A stretch of 64,000 nucleotides of DNA, from the NCBI GenBank assembly GCA_003576705.1, contig QOZS01000020.1, forward strand, positions 29,646-93,645, written 5' to 3'. A program made the position numbers and the translations under genes. The notes under the pieces were generated by a model that saw only the letters and a program-made list of their open reading frames with translations, did not search any database and was not told the DNA's origin. This document shows, piece after piece, positions 1 through 7,770 of the stretch. Numbering within the stretch: position 1 is the stretch's first letter; each line of letters begins with the position of its first letter. Origin of the DNA: Desertibaculum subflavum. GTDB taxonomy: Bacteria > Pseudomonadota > Alphaproteobacteria > Ferrovibrionales > Ferrovibrionaceae.

Positions 1-729
1 CGGGCCTGGCTCGAGCATTGCGTTGTGTTCTTCCGCGACCAGACGCTGCCGCCCGAACGTTTCATGGCCTTCGCCGCGCGCTTCGGCCGGCCGATCGAAT
101 ATCCCTTCGTCAAGGGCATCGAGGGCTATCCGAAGATCATCCAGGTGGCGAAGTTCGAGAACGAGAAAATGAACTTCGGCGGCATCTGGCATGCCGACAC
201 GACCTATCTGGAGGACCCGCCGATCGCCACCATGCTGGTGGCGCGCGAGGTGCCGCCGGTCGGCGGCGACACGCTGTTCGCCAACCAATATCTCGCCTAC
301 GAGATGCTCTCCGCGGGGCTGAAGCAGACGCTCGACGGCCTGATCGGGGTCTCGAGCTCCGCCAAGGCCGATGTGACCAAGACGCGCGAAGACCGGCTGA
401 AGACCAGTGCCACCGACGAGGCCGGCCACGAATTCATCGCCGAGCATCCGGTGGTGCGTGTCCATGCGGAGACCGGGCGCAAGGCGCTCTACGTCAACTT
501 CGCGCATACCGTGCGGTTCAAGGGCTGGACCGAGGCCGAAAGCCGGCCATTGCTCGACTTCCTGTTCCAGCACCAGGTGCGGCCGGAATTCACCTGCCGG
601 TTCGACTGGCAGCCCGGCTCGCTCGCCTTCTGGGACAATCGCTGCGCCCAGCACAATCCGATCAACGACTATCAGGGCTATCGGCGCATCATGCACCGCA
701 TCACGCTCGCCGGTGACAAATCGGCCTGA
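1..729 (+). CDS. TauD/TfdA-family Fe(II)/2-oxoglutarate dioxygenase, 5' truncated by window
   Basis: This family couples decarboxylation of 2-oxoglutarate to hydroxylation of an organic substrate such as taurine, an alkyl sulfate or an aryloxyacid. The frame is open from base 1, so the true start lies outside the window; an internal GTG at 25 is inside the conserved domain and is not a credible start. The 2-His-1-carboxylate iron site is visible as H-A-D in WHADTTY and a distal His in QHNPIND, followed by the Arg-rich C-terminus (YRRIMHRITL) that binds 2-oxoglutarate in this family. The substrate cannot be read from the sequence. It converges with the serine hydrolase gene that ends at 736. 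Confidence 0.85.
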   Translation, partial: RAWLEHCVVFFRDQTLPPERFMAFAARFGRPIEYPFVKGIEGYPKIIQVAKFENEKMNFGGIWHADTTYLEDPPIATMLVAREVPPVGGDTLFANQYLAYEMLSAGLKQTLDGLIGVSSSAKADVTKTREDRLKTSATDEAGHEFIAEHPVVRVHAETGRKALYVNFAHTVRFKGWTEAESRPLLDFLFQHQVRPEFTCRFDWQPGSLAFWDNRCAQHNPINDYQGYRRIMHRITLAGDKSA

Positions 730-735
730 GCCGGA

Positions 736-1983
736 TCAGTTGCGGAAATGGGTACGCAGGCCGCGCCAAAGCGCGACCGTCTCGGCGGTGCCGGGATCGC
801 GGGCATTGAAGCGTACCGCGGTGTTGACCATCACCAGCTTCGTCGCCGGGTCGACGAAGATCATCTGGCCGCGCACGCCGAGCAGGGCGAAGCTGCCGTC
901 GTTCTCCGGGAAGATCCAGGTCTGGTAGCCGTAGCCGAAGAACCGGCTCGCGGTGCCGGGTGCGAGATGCGGCGAATGCACCATCGTCGCCTCGCGCAGC
1001 CAGGCGGACGGGACGAGCTGGCGCTCACCCACACGGCCGCCATTGGCGAGCAGCAGCGCGAGCCGCGCCCAGTCGCGCAGCACCGCATTCAAGCAGCAAT
1101 AGCCGAGCTCCTGGCCCGTCGGATCGATCTGCCAGCTGGCGTCGGATTCCGCGCCGATCGGCTGCCAGATCCTCTCCGAAAGATAGTCGGAGAGCGGCCG
1201 CCCCACTGCCGCCGCCAGCACCAAGCCCAAAACCTCCGTCTCGCTGGAGGCGTAGTAGTGCCGCTGCCCCGGCTCGGCGATGCGCTCGTTGAACTGGCCG
1301 AGCACGGCAAGACCGCCGATGCCGGTCGGCGAGAGCGTCGCCCGGCTCAGCTTGCTGACGTCGTCCGACCCATCGTAGTCCTCGCGGAACTTCACGCCCG
1401 AGGACATCGTCAGCAGGCGCCGGAGCGGCGTGCGGCCGTATTCGGTGCCGGCAAGAGCCTGGACGTAGTCCTGCGCCTTGTCGTCGAGCGAGCGGATCGC
1501 GCCCTCTTCCCGCGCGATGCCGATGAGCATCGACACAACGGTTTTCGCCATCGACCACGATGTCAGGCGGTGGGTATCGAGCCGCCCATACTGGTAGCGC
1601 TCGACCAGGATGGTGTCGTCCTTGGCGATGATCAGGCCGGTGATCGGATTGCGCGCCAGATAGCCGTCGATCGTGCGCGCCTCGTTGCCGACCCGGTACG
1701 TCAAGGGCGGCGGCTCCACCGCCCGCGCGATGGCGCGGGGCGCATCGGACCTGGCAACCCGACGCGCCGGAAAGATCTCGTCGAGCCTGGAATGGGAATC
1801 GACGAGGAAGGGGATCTGCCAGAAGGTCTGCTGGTTGGCGACAGGAAATCCGCTCGCGCTCAGGCCGAGCCTTTCGGCTTCCGGACCGCCGGGATCGAAA
1901 ACCGGACTGCCGGCGGCAACGGAGGCCGCGCGACAAGCGAAGATCGCCCCGACGGCGAGGGCCGCGAAAGCGCGCCGCCACAT
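736..1983 (-). CDS. Secreted serine hydrolase, class C beta-lactamase/DD-peptidase fold
   Basis: The 415-residue product has a hydrophobic N-terminal signal segment (residues 1 to about 25). A beta-lactamase-family domain follows, with the SxxK nucleophile motif as S144-M-A-K147 and a Y-A-S motif (in HYYASSETEV) as the second catalytic element. Such proteins are usually periplasmic esterases, transpeptidase-like enzymes or 6-aminohexanoate-dimer hydrolase relatives rather than true antibiotic resistance enzymes, so the substrate is left open. It lies 22 bases downstream of the SCP2-domain gene on the same strand and is probably cotranscribed with it. Confidence 0.82.
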   Translation of the reverse strand: MWRRAFAALAVGAIFACRAASVAAGSPVFDPGGPEAERLGLSASGFPVANQQTFWQIPFLVDSHSRLDEIFPARRVARSDAPRAIARAVEPPPLTYRVGNEARTIDGYLARNPITGLIIAKDDTILVERYQYGRLDTHRLTSWSMAKTVVSMLIGIAREEGAIRSLDDKAQDYVQALAGTEYGRTPLRRLLTMSSGVKFREDYDGSDDVSKLSRATLSPTGIGGLAVLGQFNERIAEPGQRHYYASSETEVLGLVLAAAVGRPLSDYLSERIWQPIGAESDASWQIDPTGQELGYCCLNAVLRDWARLALLLANGGRVGERQLVPSAWLREATMVHSPHLAPGTASRFFGYGYQTWIFPENDGSFALLGVRGQMIFVDPATKLVMVNTAVRFNARDPGTAETVALWRGLRTHFRN

Positions 1984-2005
1984 CGGGGCGAGCGCCGGAG
2001 AACGA

Positions 2006-2308
2006 TCAGCCGCCGAGCACGCTCGACAGCTTCATCGCGATGCCCATCGAGCCGGCGACTTTCAGCTTGCCCATCATGAAGGCCATGGTCGGGTCCATCT
2101 CACGCTTCACGATGGCGACGAAGTCGTCCATCTTCACCGACAGCGTGCAGTCGGCCTCCTTGTCATCGTTCGACACCGTGTAGGGCGAGGTGGTGCCGTC
2201 GAGATAGATTCTGCCGTCGTCGCCAAAATCGAACTTCACCGTCGCATCCAGGCCGGACTTGCCCTGAACGCGTTCGCGCATGCCGTTGGTGAGCGTATCG
2301 AGGTCCAT
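2006..2308 (-). CDS. SCP2 sterol-binding domain protein
   Basis: The 100-residue protein is essentially one SCP2 domain. It carries the typical SCP2 core of a charged acidic stretch (KADCTLS-like, here KEADCTLSVKMDDF) followed by D-P-T-M-A-F-M-M-G-K-L-K-V-A-G-S-M. Family members bind lipids or fatty acyl-CoAs in a hydrophobic tunnel. The frame is open further upstream to 2437, but ATG at 2308 is preceded by a GGGAG-type ribosome site and begins right at the domain, so the shorter form was chosen. It is divergent from the terpene catabolic operon at 2436 and shares its 127-base control region, which suggests a lipid or acyl-CoA carrier role linked to that pathway. Confidence 0.85.
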   Translation of the reverse strand: MDLDTLTNGMRERVQGKSGLDATVKFDFGDDGRIYLDGTTSPYTVSNDDKEADCTLSVKMDDFVAIVKREMDPTMAFMMGKLKVAGSMGIAMKLSSVLGG

Positions 2309-2342
2309 TCCCGTCTCCCGTTTCCCGCCGAACGTGGTCAGC

Positions 2343-2371
2343 TTGACGTTAACGTAAAGCCCGCCTAGCGT
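2343..2371 (+). promoter_or_regulatory. Palindromic operator over the putative operon promoter
   Basis: TTGACGTTAACGTAAA (2343-2358) is a 16-base palindrome matching its own complement at 14 positions, with a perfect ACGTTAACGT core. Its left half also reads as a -35 box (TTGACG), with TAGCGT at 2366-2371 placed 17 bases on as a weak -10. The form resembles operators described for MerR-family LiuR-type regulators of branched acyl-CoA catabolism. That comparison is from memory and not checked. No regulator gene is present next to it. Confidence 0.5.
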
Positions 2372-2435
2372 GCGGTCAAACGTGCCGCTTCGCGGCGCAT
2401 CGTAACAACGAAAGTTGGGAGGAAGGTGACACGGC

Positions 2436-3311
2436 ATGCCCTACCGGTCCGTGTTCCGACCGGGCTTGTTCGACGGCCAGGTCGCGATCGTCACGGGCGG
2501 CGGCAGCGGCATCGGCCGTTGCACTGCTCATGAGCTGATCGCCCTCGGCGCCAAGGTCGCTCTCGTCGGGCGCCGTATCGAAAGACTGGAGCAGGTCGCC
2601 GCCGAGATCGCCGAGGTGAAGGGCGAGGCCGGCTGCTTCGCTTGCGACATCCGCGACGAGGAGCGCGTCAAGGCGACGGTCAGCGAGGTGCTGGCCCGGT
2701 TCGGACGGATCGACGGCCTGGTCAACAATGCCGGCGGCCAGTTCGCCGCGCCGGTCGCCGCCATCACCCAGAAGGGCTGGGAAACGGTGGTCCGCAACAA
2801 CCTGACCGGCGGCTTCCTGATGGCGCGCGAGTGCTTCGTGCAGTGGATGAGCGGCCATGGCGGCAGCATCGTCAACATCGTCGCCGATATGTGGATGGGG
2901 ATGCCGGGCATGGCGCATTCCGGCGCCGCGCGGGCCGGCATGGTCAACTTCACCGAGACCGCCGCCTTCGAATGGGCGGCAGCCAATGTGCGGGTCAACG
3001 CGGTGGCGCCGGGCTGGATCATGTCTTCCGGCATGGACCACTACCCGCCGGAAATGGCCGAGCACATCCGCGGCCTGAAGAACATCGCGCCGCTCGGCCG
3101 CATGGGCACCGAAAGCGAGGTCTCGGCGGCCATCGTCTTCCTTCTCTCGGAGGCGGCCGGATTTATTTCCGGCTCGACGCTGCGCGTCGATGGTGCGGTG
3201 CCGAATGCGCGACCCAGCTTCCCGATCAAAGCGCCCACGGCGCGACAGGGCGCGCCGGCTTATAACGGCTTCCACCTCGCGGTGACGCCCAAGGTTCTGC
3301 AGGACAGCTGA
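2436..3311 (+). CDS. SDR-family oxidoreductase of the acyclic terpene operon (AtuB/AtuG- or PECR-like)
   Basis: The 291-residue protein has an N-terminal Rossmann fold with the cofactor motif T20-GGGSG-I-G and NNAGG at 97-101. The usual YxxxK catalytic pair is not in its expected place. The region reads H161-S-G-A-A-R166, as in trans-2-enoyl-CoA reductase (PECR)-type and dienoyl-CoA reductase-like SDRs. The start has a strong ribosome site (GGGAGGAAGGTG) about 8 bases upstream. It is the first gene of the operon, 6 bases before the carboxyltransferase gene. In the Pseudomonas atu cluster SDRs are proposed to oxidise citronellol or geraniol, or to process the CoA esters. Which step applies here is not decided. 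Confidence 0.75.
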   Translation: MPYRSVFRPGLFDGQVAIVTGGGSGIGRCTAHELIALGAKVALVGRRIERLEQVAAEIAEVKGEAGCFACDIRDEERVKATVSEVLARFGRIDGLVNNAGGQFAAPVAAITQKGWETVVRNNLTGGFLMARECFVQWMSGHGGSIVNIVADMWMGMPGMAHSGAARAGMVNFTETAAFEWAAANVRVNAVAPGWIMSSGMDHYPPEMAEHIRGLKNIAPLGRMGTESEVSAAIVFLLSEAAGFISGSTLRVDGAVPNARPSFPIKAPTARQGAPAYNGFHLAVTPKVLQDS

Positions 3312-3317
3312 GATCCA

Positions 3318-4937
3318 ATGCCCGCCTTCGAAAGCCGCATCGATACGAACAGCGACGACTTCCGGAAGAACCGCGAGCAGATGCTGGCGCTCATCGCCGA
3401 GTTCCGCGGGCTGGAGCAGAAGGTGCGCGACCGGTCGAACGGCCAGAAGGATCGCTTCCGCAAGCGCGGCCAGCTGCTGCCGCGGGAGCGCATCGCGCTG
3501 TTGCTCGACAAGGACAGCCCCTGGCTCGAACTGGGCACCTTGGCCGGCCTCGGCATGCATGACGACGACGGCAAGGACGACGTGCTCGGCGCCGCCTCGA
3601 TCGTCGGCATCGGCTATGTCTGCGGCATCCGTGTCATGGTCGGTGCGTCCGATAGCGCGATCAAGGGCGGCACCACGGCGCCGATGGGTCTGAAGAAGAA
3701 CCTGCGGGCGCAGCAGGTGGTGCTGGAGAACAAGCTGCCCTTCATTCACCTGGTGGAGAGCGGCGGCGCCAACCTGATCTACCAGTCAGAGATCTTCGTC
3801 GAGGGCGGCCGCGGCTTCAAGAACCAGGCCCGCATGTCGGCGCTCGGCATCCCGCAGGTCACCGTGGTGCACGGCTCGTCCACCGCGGGCGGTGCCTATC
3901 TGCCGGGCTTGTCCGACTACGTCATCATGGTGAAGAAGCGGGCCAAGGTGTTCCTCGCCGGCCCGCCGCTGCTCAAGGCTGCCACCGGCGAGGTGGCGAA
4001 CGACGAGGAGCTCGGCGGCGCCGAGATGCACACCATGGTTTCCGGTGTTGCCGAGTACCTCGCCGAGGACGATGCCGACGGCATCCGCCTCGCCCGCGAG
4101 ATCTTCGCCAAGCTGCCCTGGAACGAGCAGCTGCCGATGATCCCCAGGCGCAGCTACAAGGAGCCGCGCTACGCGCCGGAAGAGCTTTGCGGCGTGGTGC
4201 CGACCGATTACCGCCGGCCCTACGATGTGCGCGAGGTGATCGCGCGCCTGATCGACGGCTCCGATTGGCTGGATTTCAAGCCGCTCTATGGCCCGCACAC
4301 GATCTGCGGTCATGGCGCGATCGAAGGCTGGCCAGTCGGCATCATCTCCAACAACGGGCCGATCGACGCCGACGGCGCCACCAAGGCAACGCAGTTCATC
4401 CATCTCTGCTGCCAGTCGAACACGCCGATCGTCTACTTGCAGAACACCACCGGCTATATGGTCGGGCGCGAGGCCGAGCAATCCGGCATCGTCAAGCACG
4501 GCTCGAAGATGATCCAGGCGGTGGCCAACGCGACCGTGCCGCAGATCACCATCCATATCGGCGCCTCGTTCGGCGCCGGCAATTACGGCATGTGCGGGCG
4601 GTCCTACGACCCGCGCTTCATCTTCGCCTGGCCGAACAATCGCGTCGCCGTGATGGGCGGCGAGCAGCTCGCCAAGGTGATGTCGATCGTCACCGAGGAG
4701 AAGGGCAAGCGCGAGGGCAAGCCGGTCGACATGGCCAAGCTCGCGGCGACCGAGAAGTCGATCCGCGACCGCATCGACCGTGAATCGACCGCCCTGTTCG
4801 CCACCGCGCGCCTGTGGGACGACGGCCTGATCGATCCGCGCGATACCCGCAAGGTGCTCGCCTTCTGCCTCTCCATCTGCCGCGAAGCCGATCTCCGCCC
4901 CCTTAAAGCCAGCACGTTTGGCGTGGGGCGGATGTGA
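3318..4937 (+). CDS. atuC: Geranyl-CoA carboxylase beta (carboxyltransferase) subunit
   Basis: This 539-residue protein is the carboxyltransferase half of a biotin-dependent acyl-CoA carboxylase, which transfers CO2 from carboxybiotin to the gamma-methyl of an alpha,beta-unsaturated acyl-CoA. It has the two crotonase-fold halves, with ESGGAN and STAGGAY in the first and GASFGAGNYGMCG in the second forming the oxyanion and CoA sites. Segments such as GLSDYV and AGPPLLKAATGE resemble the geranyl-CoA form more than 3-methylcrotonyl-CoA carboxylase. No HMG-CoA lyase gene is present, which also argues against leucine degradation. The biotin subunit is encoded at 8599. Confidence 0.7.
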   Translation: MPAFESRIDTNSDDFRKNREQMLALIAEFRGLEQKVRDRSNGQKDRFRKRGQLLPRERIALLLDKDSPWLELGTLAGLGMHDDDGKDDVLGAASIVGIGYVCGIRVMVGASDSAIKGGTTAPMGLKKNLRAQQVVLENKLPFIHLVESGGANLIYQSEIFVEGGRGFKNQARMSALGIPQVTVVHGSSTAGGAYLPGLSDYVIMVKKRAKVFLAGPPLLKAATGEVANDEELGGAEMHTMVSGVAEYLAEDDADGIRLAREIFAKLPWNEQLPMIPRRSYKEPRYAPEELCGVVPTDYRRPYDVREVIARLIDGSDWLDFKPLYGPHTICGHGAIEGWPVGIISNNGPIDADGATKATQFIHLCCQSNTPIVYLQNTTGYMVGREAEQSGIVKHGSKMIQAVANATVPQITIHIGASFGAGNYGMCGRSYDPRFIFAWPNNRVAVMGGEQLAKVMSIVTEEKGKREGKPVDMAKLAATEKSIRDRIDRESTALFATARLWDDGLIDPRDTRKVLAFCLSICREADLRPLKASTFGVGRM

Positions 4938-4961
4938 TGCGCCGGAACATGCACCAAGTTT

Positions 4962-5391
4962 CCTTCTCCCTGGGGGAGAAGGTGGCCCGAAGGGCCGGAT
5001 GAGGGGCACCCTATGAGCCTGCAATCCGCCCGCCGACTGAGACGCACGATGACCGAAGCGGAGAGCCTGCTTTGGTCGCGCTTGCGCGATCGCCGATTGG
5101 ACGGCCTGAAGTTTCGTCGCCAGGTACCGCTTGGCCCGTACGTATTGGACTTTTTCTGCGAAGAGCACCGCTTGGTGGTCGAAGTCGATGGCAGCCAGCA
5201 CGCAGATCGAGTCGAGCATGATGAGAAGCGCACCGAGTGGCCCGAAGCCCATCAGTGCCGTGTCCTGCGATTCTGGAACAACGACGTGATGCAGCGCGCG
5301 AACAGCGTGCTGGAAGCAATACGAGCTGCCGCTGGCGGTGCCCCTCACCCGGTGCGCCTTGCGCGCCACCCTCTCCCCCAGGGAGAGGGTT
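4962..5391. mobile_element. Mini-element: DUF559 gene bracketed by inverted repeats
   Basis: The left end (4962-5006) starts with a 9-bp hairpin, CCTTCTCCC-TGG-GGGAGAAGG, then the GGCCC-GAA-GGGCC hairpin and GGATGAGGGG. The right end (5341-5391) is an inverted, diverged copy: CCCCTCACCC, a GC hairpin, then ACCCTCTCCC..GGGAGAGGGT. Between them lies one small gene. The unit fills the gap between two operon genes that would otherwise be nearly adjacent. Target duplication was not evident by eye. Confidence 0.6.
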
Positions 5392-5408
5392 CGATTGACG
5401 GAGTCTGA
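5013..5408 (+). CDS. DUF559 (Vsr/restriction endonuclease-like) protein
   Basis: The 131-residue protein matches the DUF559 pattern: an N-terminal R-L-R-R-T-M-T-E-A-E-xx-L-W segment, then G-Y-V-L-D-F-F-C with E-V-D-G-S-Q-H. These carry the acidic residues of a PD-(D/E)xK/Vsr-type nuclease core. The biological role of the family is unknown. The last 20 or so residues, including PLPQGEG, are encoded by the right-hand inverted repeat itself, a recurrent feature of DUF559 genes tied to interspersed repeats. It sits between atuC and the first acyl-CoA dehydrogenase, ending 2 bases before the latter. It is likely a passenger in the operon rather than part of the pathway. Confidence 0.8.
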   Translation: MSLQSARRLRRTMTEAESLLWSRLRDRRLDGLKFRRQVPLGPYVLDFFCEEHRLVVEVDGSQHADRVEHDEKRTEWPEAHQCRVLRFWNNDVMQRANSVLEAIRAAAGGAPHPVRLARHPLPQGEGSIDGV

Positions 5409-5410
5409 TC

Positions 5411-6598
5411 ATGCGATTCACCCAGGAGCACGAGGAGCTGCGGCGCAATCTCGCGCGGTTCATCGACAACGAGATCAATCCGCATGTCGATGCGTGGGAG
5501 GAGGAAGGCACCTTCCCGGCGCATGAGCTGTTCAAGAAGATGGGCTCACTCGGCTTCCTCGGCATCCACAAGCCGGTGGAATATGGCGGCCTCGGCCTCG
5601 ACTATTCCTATGCGATGGTGATGGCGGAAGAGCTCGGCGGCATCAATTGCGGCGGCGTGCCGATGGCGATCGGGGTGCAGACCGACATGGCGACGCCGGC
5701 GCTGGCCCGCTTCGGCGGCGACACAGTGCGCAAGGAGTTCCTGGCGCCCTCGATCAGCGGCGACTATGTCGCCTGCCTCGGGGTCTCCGAGGTCGGCGCC
5801 GGCTCCGACGTCGCCTCGCTGAAGACCACGGCCCGCAAGGACGGCGACGACTACGTCATCAACGGCGGCAAGATGTGGACCACCAACGGCACCCAGGCCG
5901 ACTGGATCTGCCTGCTCGCCAATACCTCCGACGGGCCGGCGCACGAGAACAAGTCGATGATCTGCGTGCCGATGAAATCGAAGGGCGTCGAGATCGCCCG
6001 CAAGCTCGACAAGCTCGGCACCCGCTCCTCCGACACGGCGCAGATCTTCTTCGACGACGTGCGCGTGCCGCAGCGGAACCGCATCGGCGAGGAGGGCAAG
6101 GGCTTCACCTACCAGATGCTGCAGTTCCAGGAGGAGCGCCTCTGGGCTGCCGCCAAGGGCCTGAAGGGCATGGAGCGCGCCATTCAGCAGACCATCGACT
6201 ACACGCGCGAGCGGATCGCCTTCGGCAAGTCGATCCTCGACAACCAGGTGGTGCACTTCAAGCTGGCCGAGCTGCAGACCGAGGTGGAGGCGCTGCGCTC
6301 CCTCGTCTACCGCGCCTGCGAGGGCTATCTCGCCGGCCAGGACGTCACCATGCTGGCCTCGATGGCGAAGCTGAAGGTTGGCCGCCTCGGCCGCGTGGTC
6401 ATGGACAGCTGCCTGCAATACTGGGGCGGCATGGGCTTCATGAACGAGACCCAGATCAGCCGCGCCTATCGCGACGTGCGCCTCGGCTCCATCGGCGGCG
6501 GGGCCGACGAGATCATGCTGACCATCATCGCGAAATACATGGGCACGCTGCCGAAGCCGGAGCGCTCCCGAAAGCCGCTGAAGCAGGCGGCGGAGTAG
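5411..6598 (+). CDS. atuD: Acyl-CoA dehydrogenase, citronellyl-CoA dehydrogenase-like (copy 1)
   Basis: This is a 395-residue FAD enzyme of the acyl-CoA dehydrogenase superfamily. It is expected to oxidise citronellyl-CoA to geranyl-CoA at the alpha-beta position. The family signature regions are visible: GVSEVGAGSDVAS (substrate/FAD loop), INGGKMWTTNGTQADW, the R-I-A-F-G-K segment, and a C-terminal QYWGGMGFMNE..ISRAYRD region with GGGADEIM. Assignment to AtuD rests on family resemblance plus position between the two carboxylase subunit genes. It starts 2 bases after the DUF559 gene and is a close paralogue of the next gene. Confidence 0.7.
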   Translation: MRFTQEHEELRRNLARFIDNEINPHVDAWEEEGTFPAHELFKKMGSLGFLGIHKPVEYGGLGLDYSYAMVMAEELGGINCGGVPMAIGVQTDMATPALARFGGDTVRKEFLAPSISGDYVACLGVSEVGAGSDVASLKTTARKDGDDYVINGGKMWTTNGTQADWICLLANTSDGPAHENKSMICVPMKSKGVEIARKLDKLGTRSSDTAQIFFDDVRVPQRNRIGEEGKGFTYQMLQFQEERLWAAAKGLKGMERAIQQTIDYTRERIAFGKSILDNQVVHFKLAELQTEVEALRSLVYRACEGYLAGQDVTMLASMAKLKVGRLGRVVMDSCLQYWGGMGFMNETQISRAYRDVRLGSIGGGADEIMLTIIAKYMGTLPKPERSRKPLKQAAE

Positions 6599-6606
6599 GA
6601 CGCACA

Positions 6607-7770
6607 ATGCAATTCACGCCCCAGCACGAAGAGCTGCGCCGCTCGCTCCGCAAGTTCATCGCGGCGGAGATCAACCCGCACGTCGACGCCTGGGAAGAGG
6701 CCGGCATCTTCCCCGCCCATGAGCTGTTCAAGAAGATGGGCGATATGGGCTTCCTCGGCGTCAACAAGCCAACGGAGTTCGGTGGCCTCGGCCTCGACTA
6801 TTCCTATGCCATGGTGATGTGCGAGGAGCTCGGCAACATCAATTGCGGCAGCGTGCCGATGGCCATCGGCGTGCAGACCGACATGGCGACGCCGGCGCTG
6901 GCCAAGTTCGGCTCCGACGAGGTCAGGCGCGAGTTCCTGGCGCCCTCCATCAGCGGCGATTTCATCGCCTGCCTCGGCGTCTCCGAGGTCGGCGCCGGCT
7001 CCGACGTCGCCTCGGTCAAGACGACCGCGCGCAAGGATGGCGGCGACTACGTCATCAACGGCGGCAAGATGTGGACCACCAACGGAACCCAGGCCGACTG
7101 GATCTGCCTGCTCGCCAACACTTCCGAAGGCCCCTCGCACCAGAACAAGTCGCTGATCTGCGTGCCGATGAAGACGAAAGGTGTGCAGATCGCCCGCAAG
7201 CTCGACAAGATGGGCATGCGCTCCTCCGACACGGCGCAGCTCTTCTTCGACGAGGTCCGGGTGCCGCGCCGCAACCTGGTCGGCGAGGAAGGGGCCGGCT
7301 TCACCTACCAGATGATCCAGTTCCAGGAGGAGCGGCTCTGGGGCGCGACCTCGGCCATCGTCGGCATGGAGCGGACGATCGACGACACGATCGAATACAC
7401 GCGCAACCGCATCGCCTTCGGCAAGCCGATCCTGGACAACCAGGTGGTGCATTTCCGCCTGGCCGAGCTGAAGACCGAGGTCGAGCTTCTGCGCGCGCTC
7501 TGCTACCGGGCCTGCGAGGAATATCTCGCCGGCACCAACGTCACCCTGCTCGCCTCGATGGCCAAGCTGAAGGCCGGCCGCCTGCTGCGCGAGGTAAACG
7601 ACAGCTGCCTGCAATACTGGGGCGGCATGGGCTTCATGAGCGAAAGCCGGATCAGCCGCTCCTATCGCGACGGCCGGCTCGCCTCGATCGGCGGCGGCGC
7701 CGACGAGATCATGCTCGGCATCATCTCCAAGCTGATGGGAACGGCGCCCCGGCCGCAGAAGCGCAAATGA
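6607..7770 (+). CDS. Acyl-CoA dehydrogenase, citronellyl-CoA dehydrogenase-like (copy 2)
   Basis: The 387-residue product can be aligned end to end with the preceding gene's product; by eye roughly four in five residues match. All the motifs noted there are retained (EVGAGSDVAS, QYWGGMGFMSE, GGGADEIM). The two genes are separated by 8 bases, so this is a tandem duplication within the operon. Differences cluster in the helices around residues 240-260 and at the C-terminus, which lacks the last few residues of copy 1. Either a heteromeric enzyme or two chain-length specificities would explain keeping both copies. The start was chosen at the first ATG after copy 1, matching its N-terminus. Confidence 0.75.
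   Translation: MQFTPQHEELRRSLRKFIAAEINPHVDAWEEAGIFPAHELFKKMGDMGFLGVNKPTEFGGLGLDYSYAMVMCEELGNINCGSVPMAIGVQTDMATPALAKFGSDEVRREFLAPSISGDFIACLGVSEVGAGSDVASVKTTARKDGGDYVINGGKMWTTNGTQADWICLLANTSEGPSHQNKSLICVPMKTKGVQIARKLDKMGMRSSDTAQLFFDEVRVPRRNLVGEEGAGFTYQMIQFQEERLWGATSAIVGMERTIDDTIEYTRNRIAFGKPILDNQVVHFRLAELKTEVELLRALCYRACEEYLAGTNVTLLASMAKLKAGRLLREVNDSCLQYWGGMGFMSESRISRSYRDGRLASIGGGADEIMLGIISKLMGTAPRPQKRK

Noticed and set aside
736..1983. Antibiotic-resistance beta-lactamase
   Set aside because: SxxK and YxS are present, but these are shared by many esterases and peptidases of the fold; nothing specific to AmpC was seen.
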